Positions 5,803-12,435 of a stretch of DNA of 12,435 nt are shown piece after piece. Under the pieces are notes generated by a model. It saw only the letters and a program-made list of their open reading frames with translations. It did no database searches and was not told the origin of the DNA. Origin of the DNA: Candidatus Sulfotelmatobacter sp. (GTDB lineage Bacteria; Acidobacteriota; Terriglobia; Terriglobales; Acidobacteriaceae); contig JASIEN010000767.1 in NCBI GenBank assembly GCA_030045935.1, positions 1 to 12,435 of the forward strand, in the 5' to 3' direction. Both the position numbers and the translations under genes were made by a program. How positions within the stretch are numbered: position 1 is the first letter of the stretch; each line of letters starts with the position of its first letter.

Positions 5803-7185
5803 CTATCGGATCCCCAGCGTCCGCTGAATCGCTGACGCAATCTTTTCTGTGACCGCCCGCATTTTTTCTTCCGATTGTGCTTCCACCATCACCCGCGCCA
5901 AAGCCTCAGTTCCGGAGTAGCGCACCACCACACGCCCGTTTCCGTCCAGTTCGCGTTCGGCCGCTTCAATTTCTTTGTGCACTTCCGGCACCTGGGTAAA
6001 TGGAATCTTTTCCCGCACGCGCACATTCTGAATTTTTTGCGGAAGAATCTTGAGGTCGCTTACGAGTTCGGTCAGCGGTTCGCCGGATCGGACCATGACA
6101 TCCATGACTCGCAAGGCAGTCAGCAGGCCGTCACCGGTAGTGGCGTCGCCATCACGAAATATCACATGCCCGGACTGTTCGCCACCAAGAGTTGCGCCCG
6201 TCTTGAGCATTTCCTCCAGAACATATTTGTCTCCGACGTTGGCGCGCAGCATGCGGATGCCCGATTGTCTGAGTGCTATCTCGACACCCATGTTCGACAT
6301 GGTCGTAGCTACGACAATATTCTCCGCCAGCTTTCCGCGGGCTTGCAGATCGCGCGCCGCTAGCAGCAATACGCCATCACCATTCACCACGCGGCCTCGA
6401 GCATCGGAAAACAGCGCACGATCGGCGTCGCCGTCAAAAGTCACGCCCAAATCAAATTGCCCTGCCGCTTCCGAAACGGCTTTAGCCAGCGTCTCGGGAT
6501 ACAGGGCTCCGCACCGCTCATTAATGTTCCTTCCGTTGGGCGTGACATGCACGAATGTCGCTTGAATGCCCAGCTTCCGAAATAACTCCGGAGCCTCAGC
6601 CGTTGCCGCCCCATTGGCGCAATCCACGAGCAGGCGAAGCCGGCTCAAATCGGAAGCTACATTCGCCGCCAGCCAATCGATATAAGCCTTGCGCAGTGCT
6701 GATTCTCCCGGCAACGAAGGCCCGGCAACTTTCATTGCCGTATCGTCCATCGCACCCGGCTTCTCCAACAACGCAAAGATCTCCTTTTCGATCGTCACTT
6801 CGCGTTCGTCACTCAGCTTGAATCCGTCTGCGGAGAAAACCTTGATGCCATTATCCGTCCAGGGATTGTGTGACGCCGAGATCACGATTCCCGCCGCGAA
6901 TCCGCGGGAGCGCGCCAGAAACGCAATCCCAGGAGTTGTAATCACTCCCGCGCTGTGGACCTCCACGCCCACCGCAGCCATGCCCTCCGACACACGGTCT
7001 GCAATCCACGCGCTTGACTCACGAGTGTCCTGGCCTATCACGGCCCGTGGCTTGGGATTAGCCCGCATGAGGTCGTGACCCAGCGCCCGGCCAATCAAAT
7101 ACGTGCTGTCGCTCGTCAGAGGGAATTCCCCGGCGACCCCGCGTATTCCATCCGTGCCAAAGAGTTGTCGGCTATGCATTGTCAT
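5803..7185 (-). CDS. glmM: Phosphoglucosamine mutase
   Basis: Converts glucosamine-6-phosphate to glucosamine-1-phosphate, the step feeding UDP-GlcNAc for peptidoglycan and lipid A. All hallmarks of the alpha-D-phosphohexomutase family are present in 460 residues: FGTDGIRG near the N-terminus (9-16), the phosphoserine loop ISASHNP (102-108, S105 phosphorylated), metal-binding DGDADR (251-256), sugar-binding GGEQSGH (334-340) and phosphate-binding RYSGTE (422-427). Length is normal for GlmM. ATG at 7185 is the first start; a second ATG two codons on is equally possible and neither has a clear Shine-Dalgarno. It lies 59 bp after ybbR and last in the cdaA-ybbR-glmM order, an arrangement known from Firmicutes, where CdaA, CdaR and GlmM interact and GlmM restrains c-di-AMP production. 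Confidence 0.97.
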   Translation of the reverse strand: MTMHSRQLFGTDGIRGVAGEFPLTSDSTYLIGRALGHDLMRANPKPRAVIGQDTRESSAWIADRVSEGMAAVGVEVHSAGVITTPGIAFLARSRGFAAGIVISASHNPWTDNGIKVFSADGFKLSDEREVTIEKEIFALLEKPGAMDDTAMKVAGPSLPGESALRKAYIDWLAANVASDLSRLRLLVDCANGAATAEAPELFRKLGIQATFVHVTPNGRNINERCGALYPETLAKAVSEAAGQFDLGVTFDGDADRALFSDARGRVVNGDGVLLLAARDLQARGKLAENIVVATTMSNMGVEIALRQSGIRMLRANVGDKYVLEEMLKTGATLGGEQSGHVIFRDGDATTGDGLLTALRVMDVMVRSGEPLTELVSDLKILPQKIQNVRVREKIPFTQVPEVHKEIEAAERELDGNGRVVVRYSGTEALARVMVEAQSEEKMRAVTEKIASAIQRTLGIR

Positions 7186-7244
7186 GAACTGACCGGAGAA
7201 TTATCGACAAAAACAATCCGAAGATGACATGAGAGGATAACAAA

Positions 7245-7913
7245 TCAATGCCCACTCGCTGCAGTGTTCATGATCACCCTTACCGAAACGGACGTAGGAT
7301 TCACCACTTGCACCAGGGGATCGGAGATATAAACATTGGTGAGAAAGGTTGCCTGGGTCCGGGTTCCCGAGGCATCGATAGGATCGGTTGTGGCGGCAAC
7401 TACGTTTTCCACATGATGCTGCGGCCCGGTAATCGTGATTCGCTCCGGGGTGACGATGACCTTTGCAATCTGTTCCCCGCTGGCAAAATTCCCAGCTATT
7501 TGCGGATGAATCTCCACGTCGCGAGTCAGCCGCGTATCGAAGCTGAGATGCACCTGGCCGGGCACTACCTGTACCACCTGCAGGTCGCGCTGATGCCGGA
7601 CCTGCTGCGCAGTCAGATCGAATGTGCGCTCGCCGGGCTTGGCGTCAGCCAAATCCAGTTCAGCATGCAGGTCGACAGAGCGCAAATTCCGGATCATCCG
7701 CTCCGGCCCCCGCACCCGAATCTGCGCTTCGGGGACGTTTTCCGAACTGATTTCCAGATGCCGCGGGACGTGTTCAAACTCAATCGGCACCCGGATGGCG
7801 ACTTCTGCGGGCTGTTGATCCGGCGAAATCGCCATCCACAGCCCGGTTGCCAGTAACAGCGACAAGGCCTTTAACCAGAAGTTGTGCAATACCCAGCGGC
7901 GGAAAAAATTCAT
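7245..7913 (-). CDS. YbbR-domain protein, CdaR-like regulator of the diadenylate cyclase
   Basis: A 222-residue protein with a short cytoplasmic start, one membrane helix (about 13-29, FWLKALSLLLATGLWMAIS) and an external region made of about two YbbR repeats (roughly 36-126 and 132-215; note the recurring RVRGPERMI and TITGPQHHV segments). Known: in Bacillus and relatives, CdaR (YbbR) binds the membrane cyclase CdaA and modulates c-di-AMP output. Bacillus CdaR carries more YbbR repeats, so this is a short version. ATG at 7913 overlaps the stop of cdaA by four bases (ATGA, 7910-7913), implying coupled translation and stoichiometric production with CdaA. The KA-x-SLLLA-x-LW helix is typical of the family. 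Confidence 0.9.
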   Translation of the reverse strand: MNFFRRWVLHNFWLKALSLLLATGLWMAISPDQQPAEVAIRVPIEFEHVPRHLEISSENVPEAQIRVRGPERMIRNLRSVDLHAELDLADAKPGERTFDLTAQQVRHQRDLQVVQVVPGQVHLSFDTRLTRDVEIHPQIAGNFASGEQIAKVIVTPERITITGPQHHVENVVAATTDPIDASGTRTQATFLTNVYISDPLVQVVNPTSVSVRVIMNTAASGH

Positions 7914-8800
7914 GACCTTGGACCCTCTGTCTGCCGCTCCGATGGCTCATCAAGCGCCATCTTTGCGGTGTCGCGCAAGGGAGATTCCTGTTCGCGCAAC
8001 TCTTCGTCCTGTGGGGCAACGGTCGGCAATGCCACAGGCGACATGTAGCGCTTCAATTCGCTGCTCAAACGATTGCGCAGTTGCTCGACCGTAAGATCGC
8101 GCTCGATCTTTCCGGCGATGGCCAGGCTGATTGCGCCGGTTTCTTCAGAGACAATCACGGCAATGGCGTCGGTTTCTTCAGTGATGCCGATTCCCGCCCG
8201 ATGACGAGTTCCCAATTGCGTCGAAAGCACCGGATTCATCGAAAGCGGCAAAAAACACGCGGCCGCGGCAAGCCGGTCTTTTTGAATGATGACTGCTCCA
8301 TCGTGCAGCGGCGCGCTGGGCCGGAAGATGGTGGCCAGCAGATCGTAGGACAATTTTGCGTCCATTGCCACACCGCTCTCGATGTAGGTGCGCAAGCCAA
8401 TCTCGCGTTCGATCACCATCAGCGCGCCGGTCTGGTGCTGGGAAAACAAATTAGCCGCCAGCACGATATCGTCGTAGGAATCGCCATCGATCGATTGTCC
8501 ACGCATGAATGTTATGCGCCGCCCCAGATCCGAGAGAACGTGCCGAATTTCTGACTGGAACACCACGATCAGGGCGAACACAATGTAAGGAAGAAGATGA
8601 CTGACCAGCCAGTTGAGAGTTGCGAGTTCGCCGATGCGTGCCAAATAGAACGCCACTGCCACGGCGGCCAGACCGGCGAGCATCGGTGCAGCGCGCGTGC
8701 CCCGGATCATCACCAAGACCTGATAAATGAGCAGCGCCACCAGCAGAATATCGAGCACCGTGAACGAGATTTTCAGCCATGGCGCCGTGAGTTGAGTCAC
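7910..8800 (-). CDS. cdaA: Diadenylate cyclase, membrane-bound CdaA type
   Basis: Makes cyclic di-AMP from two ATP. Three N-terminal membrane helices (about 11-31, 38-55, 63-82) precede a DAC domain with the catalytic motifs LHDGAVII (165-172, DGA at 167-169) and GTRHRAGIGITEETDA (197-212), followed by VSEETGAISLA (217-227). All catalytic residues are present. The last 40 residues are charged and proline-rich and likely disordered. Start: GTG at 8800, supported by GGAGAA at 8805-8810 (6 nt from GGAG). The gene follows xseA after 68 bp and overlaps ybbR by 4 bp. Known family roles are osmotic/potassium homeostasis and cell-wall control; the linkage to glmM fits the latter. Confidence 0.96.
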   Translation of the reverse strand: MTQLTAPWLKISFTVLDILLVALLIYQVLVMIRGTRAAPMLAGLAAVAVAFYLARIGELATLNWLVSHLLPYIVFALIVVFQSEIRHVLSDLGRRITFMRGQSIDGDSYDDIVLAANLFSQHQTGALMVIEREIGLRTYIESGVAMDAKLSYDLLATIFRPSAPLHDGAVIIQKDRLAAAACFLPLSMNPVLSTQLGTRHRAGIGITEETDAIAVIVSEETGAISLAIAGKIERDLTVEQLRNRLSSELKRYMSPVALPTVAPQDEELREQESPLRDTAKMALDEPSERQTEGPRS

Positions 8801-8804
8801 CGGG

Positions 8805-8810
8805 TTCTCC
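8805..8810 (-). promoter_or_regulatory. Shine-Dalgarno for the cdaA GTG start
   Basis: GGAGAA on the minus strand, 4 nt before GTG 8800 (6 nt counted from GGAG). Fixes the GTG as start. Confidence 0.6.
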
Positions 8811-8868
8811 GTCGCAAAGCAGCCGCTTAACTACATTTTAATCAGGAGCACCTGTGGTTCGTGAATGT

Positions 8869-10251
8869 TTAGTACGCTTCCGGTTTGCTTTTGTCTTTTA
8901 CCAGTGCGCGAATCTCACCACTGGTCAGGCGAGCCAAAATTTCGTCCCCGACCTGAACCTGTTGCGCATCTTTCACCAAGTTTCCGTGGCTGTCAAAAAC
9001 CAAAGCGTAGCCCCGCTCGAGGATGGCCAGCGGAGATAACGCATTCAGGGCAGTGCCCGCACGCTCCAGCCGTATTTTCTTCAACAAAAGCTGATTGCGG
9101 ATCGCAGAAACCACAGCCGCAGTACCTGACTCGAGTTCCTGCCGGATTCCTGCCAATACGCGGCGCAAGTCATAGTGCAGCACCGCTGCTGAAATGGTTT
9201 CCAATTTACGGCGGAGCAGTTCCAGGGCTTGCCGCTCGTTTCGTTCCAGGCGATAGGTCAAATCATCCAGTCTTTGCTGGTGACGGCGGATCAGATCCAT
9301 CATGCGTGCAAAGGCCCCATGCTGCGAAAGCTCGATCAATGCATGCCGCGCCTCCAGCAGACGCCGCTCCATCGCGCGCAGCAGCCGCTCATGCAGGCTC
9401 CCTGTCTGGTTTTCGATTTCCACCCTCGATCGTATGACCAACTCCGCCGCGGCCGATGGGGTTGGCGCGCGCAGGTCAGCGACAAAATCGGCGATCGTGA
9501 AATCGGTTTCGTGCCCTACGGCCGAGATCACCGGAATCTCCGAAGCGGCAATCGTTCGCGCCAATCCTTCGTCATTGAATGCGGCCAAATCTTCAACCGA
9601 GCCTCCTCCGCGACCAATGATAGTTACTTCCACGGAGCGGACCTTGTTGAAATATCGAACACCGCTGGCCACTTCCAGCGCCGCGGCTTCTCCCTGTACT
9701 TGCGCAGGATAAATCACCACACTCGCCGTCCGATGTCTTCGGTGAAGGATGTTGAGAATATCCTGTAGCGCGGCCGCTTTTGGAGACGTTACAATCCCGA
9801 TTCGGCCAGGAAGCGGCGGTATTGGCTTCTTCCGTTCTGCCGCAAACAGTCCCTCGGCTTCCAGCTTCGCCTTCAACTGCTCAAAGGCAACCTGCAACCC
9901 TCCTGCACCCTTGGGCTCGACATATTCAGCAGAAATCTGCAATTCGCCGCGCTCTTCATAAATCGTGACCCGGCCTCGAATAATCACCTGCATTCCATCT
10001 GCAGGGCGAAAACGCAAGAATCTTGCCGATGAGCGAAACATCACGACGCGAATCTGGGCATTTCCGTCTTTTAAGGTGAAATAAAGATGTCCCGAGTCCG
10101 GCGCACGAAAGTTGGAGATTTCGCCTTCCACCCAGGCATCGGTATATTCGCGCTCCACGTGGGTCCGGATTGCGGCAACGAGGGCACGCACAGTCCAGAC
10201 GCGCCGCTCTGGTGGCGCGAAGCGGAAACCGAGTTGGTCGGAGAGAGACAT
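8869..10251 (-). CDS. xseA: Exodeoxyribonuclease VII large subunit
   Basis: Large subunit of exonuclease VII, which degrades single-stranded DNA to oligonucleotides in repair. In 460 residues: N-terminal OB-fold (about 18-112, with WVEGEISNFR at 40-49 and SGHLYFTLKD at 53-62), then the nuclease domain with GRIGIVTSPKAAALQDI (149-165), GRGGGSVEDL (213-222), GHETD (246-250) and RAPTPSAAAE (261-270), then a coiled-coil arm (about 275-385) and a C-terminal segment. ATG at 10251 lies 10 bp after the amidohydrolase stop, so the two are probably cotranscribed; the ribosome site is weak (GTGAAG). The small subunit gene xseB, often directly downstream, is absent: the next gene is cdaA. Confidence 0.97.
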   Translation of the reverse strand: MSLSDQLGFRFAPPERRVWTVRALVAAIRTHVEREYTDAWVEGEISNFRAPDSGHLYFTLKDGNAQIRVVMFRSSARFLRFRPADGMQVIIRGRVTIYEERGELQISAEYVEPKGAGGLQVAFEQLKAKLEAEGLFAAERKKPIPPLPGRIGIVTSPKAAALQDILNILHRRHRTASVVIYPAQVQGEAAALEVASGVRYFNKVRSVEVTIIGRGGGSVEDLAAFNDEGLARTIAASEIPVISAVGHETDFTIADFVADLRAPTPSAAAELVIRSRVEIENQTGSLHERLLRAMERRLLEARHALIELSQHGAFARMMDLIRRHQQRLDDLTYRLERNERQALELLRRKLETISAAVLHYDLRRVLAGIRQELESGTAAVVSAIRNQLLLKKIRLERAGTALNALSPLAILERGYALVFDSHGNLVKDAQQVQVGDEILARLTSGEIRALVKDKSKPEAY

Positions 10252-10261
10252 AGCCGATGCT

Positions 10262-11974
10262 TCACTTCGGCCGGTATACGACTTTTCCTGCGACCATGGT
10301 CCACAACACCTTCGTTTCCCGCATCTCCTCGGGCGAAACCGTCAGCACATCGTGATCCAGCAAAACCAAATCAGCGCGTTTGCCGGGAGCAATGCTTCCG
10401 AGCGAATTCATATTCATGGCCCGTGCCGAATTCCGCGTGTAGGCGTAAAGCATAGCCTCGCGCGGCATGTCCTGCGATGGATCGAGCACACCTTCCGGAC
10501 CCTCCCGCGTTTCCGCCTGATAAATCGCCTTGAACACGTTCGCCGTTGACACAGGCCAATCGCTAGCGCCGGAAATGATTCCGCCGTTATCGAGAATTGA
10601 ACGCGCTGGATATTGCCACTTATAAATCCCGGGATCAAGATAAGGTTTGATGATTTCAACCGTGTCATTGCTCGCATCCGCCCAGAACAATTGCAACGCG
10701 CTTACCACGCCTAGCGCACGAAAGCGAGGAAAATCTTCGGGCCGAACGAATTGCTCATGCGTGAGAGTGTGCGGCAAGCCGGAATTTCCGTTGGCCTTGC
10801 GGGCAGCCGCAATTCCATCGAGCGCCGCCTTAACTGCGCCATCTCCGATGGCATGCACGTGAACGATCAATCCCTGTTTGTCTGCCATTACACACAGCTC
10901 GGCAAATTTCTGGGGGTCAAACAAGAGATCGCCGTTGCGTCCGGTATTCTTGTATGGCTTGGTCAAGTGCGCGGTTTGAGATGGAAACTCCACAACTCCA
11001 TCTGCAAATACCTTGACTCCGGTTACATGTAAATGAGCCACACTCTTATATTCATCGCGGGTCTTCTGGATGCCCGCGAGTTCTGCCGCTGGATCTTTGG
11101 CAAATACCTGCGGAAAGGCGACGACCTCGGAATTCAACTCGCCGTGATCGGCCAGCAGTTTGTAGGCCTGCAAAACATAGTCGGCCGCAAGTGGATCGAG
11201 CCACGCAGTAATGCCCAGACTGTAGTTGTATTCGAGCGCCGCCCGGCCTGCGGCAAGCAATTCTGCCGGAGTTCGCTTGGGTAGCAGTGGTTCGATTTTC
11301 TCTAATCCGGCGTCAACCAGAAAGCCATTCGGCTGCATATCGTTATTGTCATAGCCGTAATAGCTGCGCTGGTCAGGCGAAAGGGTCTTCAGGAAATCCG
11401 CAGTGATGCCGGCGCGCTGCAGCAATGCGCGATTGGCCCAGGCAGTGTGGCCATCCATACCACGCAAAAGTACACTTTGCGTCGCGTATGCGCCCGTACT
11501 GAATTCGGCATTGAGACGGTCCGTGTGGGACCAAAATTCCAGCGGCATTCCAAGCACCTCCAGAATGTCACCACGCATGCCGCGGCCGCCGCTTTTTGCT
11601 TCTGCAACAAAGGGCGGCAATTCATCGAGAGTGTCGACTTTGTCGCTGGCGTCAGCTGAAATCAAATTGAGACCGCCGTCGATTGAGTGGCTATGCGAGT
11701 CGATGAAGCCAGGGAAAAGGCTCTTGCCATGGAGATCGATCCGCTCTGCATTCGCTGAAACAGATTCTTCAACCTCGGCGCGGCTGCCTACGGCGGCGAT
11801 TCTATCGCCACGAATTGCAACTGCTTCCGCGTAGGGATTTTGCGGGTCACCGGTAAAAATCTTCGCGTTGAAGAAGATTTGCTCGGCTGTGTGTTCCTGC
11901 CCCGTGAGCGGCGAACTGGAACACATGCAAATGCACAACAGAATCGTGAAACTGCGACACAAGAGTCGGGTCAC
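10262..11974 (-). CDS. Exported amidohydrolase, YtcJ-like (Amidohydro_3 family)
   Basis: A 570-residue metal-dependent hydrolase. A hydrophobic signal peptide (about 4-25) indicates export; the cysteines near its end do not form a good lipobox. Domain marks: N-terminal beta-sandwich NAKIFTGDPQNPYAEAVAI (36-54), metal-binding PGFIDSHSHSIDGG (88-101, H94 and H96), KVFADGVVEF (321-330), HVHAIGDGA (372-380), THEQF (405-409) and SGASDWPV (468-475), then the C-terminal PGKRADLVLLD typical of the family. Substrates of such proteins are rarely known and none can be read here; amide or ester cleavage in the periplasm is inferred. GTG at 11974 is the start, with AAGGA 7 nt upstream. It lies 34 bp after the DUF2905 gene and 10 bp before xseA. 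Confidence 0.92.
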   Translation of the reverse strand: MTRLLCRSFTILLCICMCSSSPLTGQEHTAEQIFFNAKIFTGDPQNPYAEAVAIRGDRIAAVGSRAEVEESVSANAERIDLHGKSLFPGFIDSHSHSIDGGLNLISADASDKVDTLDELPPFVAEAKSGGRGMRGDILEVLGMPLEFWSHTDRLNAEFSTGAYATQSVLLRGMDGHTAWANRALLQRAGITADFLKTLSPDQRSYYGYDNNDMQPNGFLVDAGLEKIEPLLPKRTPAELLAAGRAALEYNYSLGITAWLDPLAADYVLQAYKLLADHGELNSEVVAFPQVFAKDPAAELAGIQKTRDEYKSVAHLHVTGVKVFADGVVEFPSQTAHLTKPYKNTGRNGDLLFDPQKFAELCVMADKQGLIVHVHAIGDGAVKAALDGIAAARKANGNSGLPHTLTHEQFVRPEDFPRFRALGVVSALQLFWADASNDTVEIIKPYLDPGIYKWQYPARSILDNGGIISGASDWPVSTANVFKAIYQAETREGPEGVLDPSQDMPREAMLYAYTRNSARAMNMNSLGSIAPGKRADLVLLDHDVLTVSPEEMRETKVLWTMVAGKVVYRPK

Positions 11975-11981
11975 CGATTCG

Positions 11982-11986
11982 TCCTT
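11982..11986 (-). promoter_or_regulatory. Shine-Dalgarno for the amidohydrolase GTG start
   Basis: AAGGA on the minus strand, 7 nt before GTG 11974. Fixes the non-ATG start and keeps the full signal peptide. Confidence 0.65.
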
Positions 11987-12008
11987 TCTTCCGAATATGT
12001 TTTACAGA

Positions 12009-12230
12009 TTATCTCCGCCACCGGTTGATCACATACAGCACGATTGACAGTACCACGCTGATCAGTATCGAACTCGCCAGTGGAAAATACACTGTCGTGC
12101 GCTTGCCACGATATAAGAAATCGCCGGGCAAACGACCGAGAGGAAAATTCACCCTTCCGAGCAGCAGAACTGCTAACCCGGCAACAACCAAGAACAGACC
12201 GATGAGAATTAACAGTTTGCCCATTTCCAT
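12009..12230 (-). CDS. DUF2905 family small membrane protein
   Basis: A 73-residue protein of two membrane helices (about 5-25 and 49-69) joined by a loop with the family signature LGRLPGDFLYRGKRTTVYF (31-49). DUF2905 members are short bacterial inner-membrane proteins without assigned function. Start choice: ATG at 12230 has AGGA 7 nt upstream (12238-12241); a TTG one codon earlier (12233) would be only 4 nt away, and a third start at 12224 is two codons later. First gene of the minus-strand string; 34 bp separate it from the amidohydrolase. Confidence 0.88.
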   Translation of the reverse strand: MEMGKLLILIGLFLVVAGLAVLLLGRVNFPLGRLPGDFLYRGKRTTVYFPLASSILISVVLSIVLYVINRWRR

Positions 12231-12237
12231 CAAACAA

Positions 12238-12241
12238 TCCT
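12238..12241 (-). promoter_or_regulatory. Shine-Dalgarno deciding the DUF2905 start
   Basis: AGGA on the minus strand with a 7-nt spacer to ATG 12230; favours that codon over TTG 12233. Confidence 0.55.
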
Positions 12242-12262
12242 GCGTTCAACCTGCGCTTATGT

Positions 12263-12400
12263 AGTGGTGCAGTTTTAGAGAGAAGCGAGCCGAGCGCGCG
12301 ACTGTTGCGGCACAAAAGCAGCGCCGCACCGCGCTGCTCGCCCAGATCCTTCGCTGCGCAAAAGAAGCTTGCTCAGGGTGACAATTCAAACTGCACCACT
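12263..12400. repeat. MITE/REP-like intergenic element with 13-bp inverted ends
   Basis: AGTGGTGCAGTTT at 12263-12275 and its exact reverse complement AAACTGCACCACT at 12388-12400 bound a 138-bp segment. Inside is a strong hairpin, AGCAGCGC (12317-12324) pairing with GCGCTGCT (12331-12338) across a 6-nt loop. There is also a minus-strand segment reading GTCACCCTGAGC...GCGCAGCGAAGGATC, like interspersed repeats I recall from acidobacterial and other genomes. No coding frame. It sits about 30 bp upstream of the DUF2905 start, so it lies within or beside the operon promoter. Confidence 0.6.
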
Positions 12401-12435
12401 GCCTTCGCTTAGTTTAAAGTTGCCCGGTGCCAGAA

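Noticed and set aside
5652..5840. A 62-codon minus-strand frame between glmM and the sulfatase remnant
   Set aside because: Overlaps the end of glmM out of frame and runs into the remnant; no ribosome site.
5875..6565. Long plus-strand open frames (162 and 171 codons) opposite glmM
   Set aside because: They are antisense shadows of a gene with all GlmM motifs; high GC at third positions keeps the opposite strand open. No domain or ribosome site seen.
7248..7856. A 202-codon plus-strand frame opposite ybbR
   Set aside because: Antisense to a well-supported YbbR-domain gene; no start signal or domain.
9229..9768. A 179-codon plus-strand frame opposite xseA
   Set aside because: Overlaps a firmly identified xseA; composition without recognisable motifs.
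1..12435. CRISPR array, tRNA or rRNA genes, transposase
   Set aside because: No regularly spaced direct repeats, cloverleaf-like segments, rRNA-like stretches or transposase motifs were seen on either strand.

Overview
The window looks like a chromosomal segment of a free-living Gram-negative-type bacterium, most likely an acidobacterium (Terriglobia/Koribacter-like). I infer this from the moderately high GC, frequent GTG/TTG starts, the gene order xseA-cdaA-ybbR-glmM, and an intergenic repeat whose core resembles the CCCTGAGC...GCGAAGGATC repeats scattered in such genomes. No search could be run, so the taxonomy is an inference.

Layout. (1) Positions 1-1634, minus strand: two extended-SDR sugar-nucleotide epimerase/dehydratase genes sharing a 4-base ATGA overlap. 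The first resembles CDP-paratose 2-epimerase; the second runs off the left edge. (2) 1635-5802: a rearranged cell-surface-modification segment. A membrane-anchored sulfatase/alkaline-phosphatase-superfamily enzyme (plus) is followed by a small two-helix membrane protein (plus), which converges on a PAPS-type sulfotransferase (minus). (3) 5803-12230, minus strand: a compact gene string, in transcription order DUF2905 protein, exported YtcJ-type amidohydrolase, xseA, cdaA, ybbR (cdaR-like), glmM. It couples c-di-AMP synthesis to the glucosamine-1-phosphate step of peptidoglycan precursor supply. (4) 12231-12435: an upstream region holding a MITE/REP-like element with 13-bp inverted ends.

The main discovery is a diverged inverted repeat of about 183 bp (3791-3973 plus; 5701-5520 minus; about 80% identical by hand count). 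It spans the junction between a sulfatase gene and a sulfotransferase gene. At the left copy the sulfatase is intact and only the frameshifted first codons of a sulfotransferase follow. At the right copy the sulfotransferase is intact and only the frameshifted last 40-odd codons of a sulfatase precede it. The two genes were therefore once a coupled pair with overlapping stop and start (TGATG). They were separated either by reciprocal decay of two copies or by inversion of the roughly 1.5 kb between the repeats; inverting that segment on paper would rejoin the intact sulfatase to the intact sulfotransferase.

Functionally, the left half (epimerases, Thr-nucleophile phosphatase/sulfatase-like membrane enzyme, sulfotransferase) suggests decoration of an exported glycan or lipid. 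The right half is housekeeping: DNA repair, second messenger, and cell-wall precursor synthesis.
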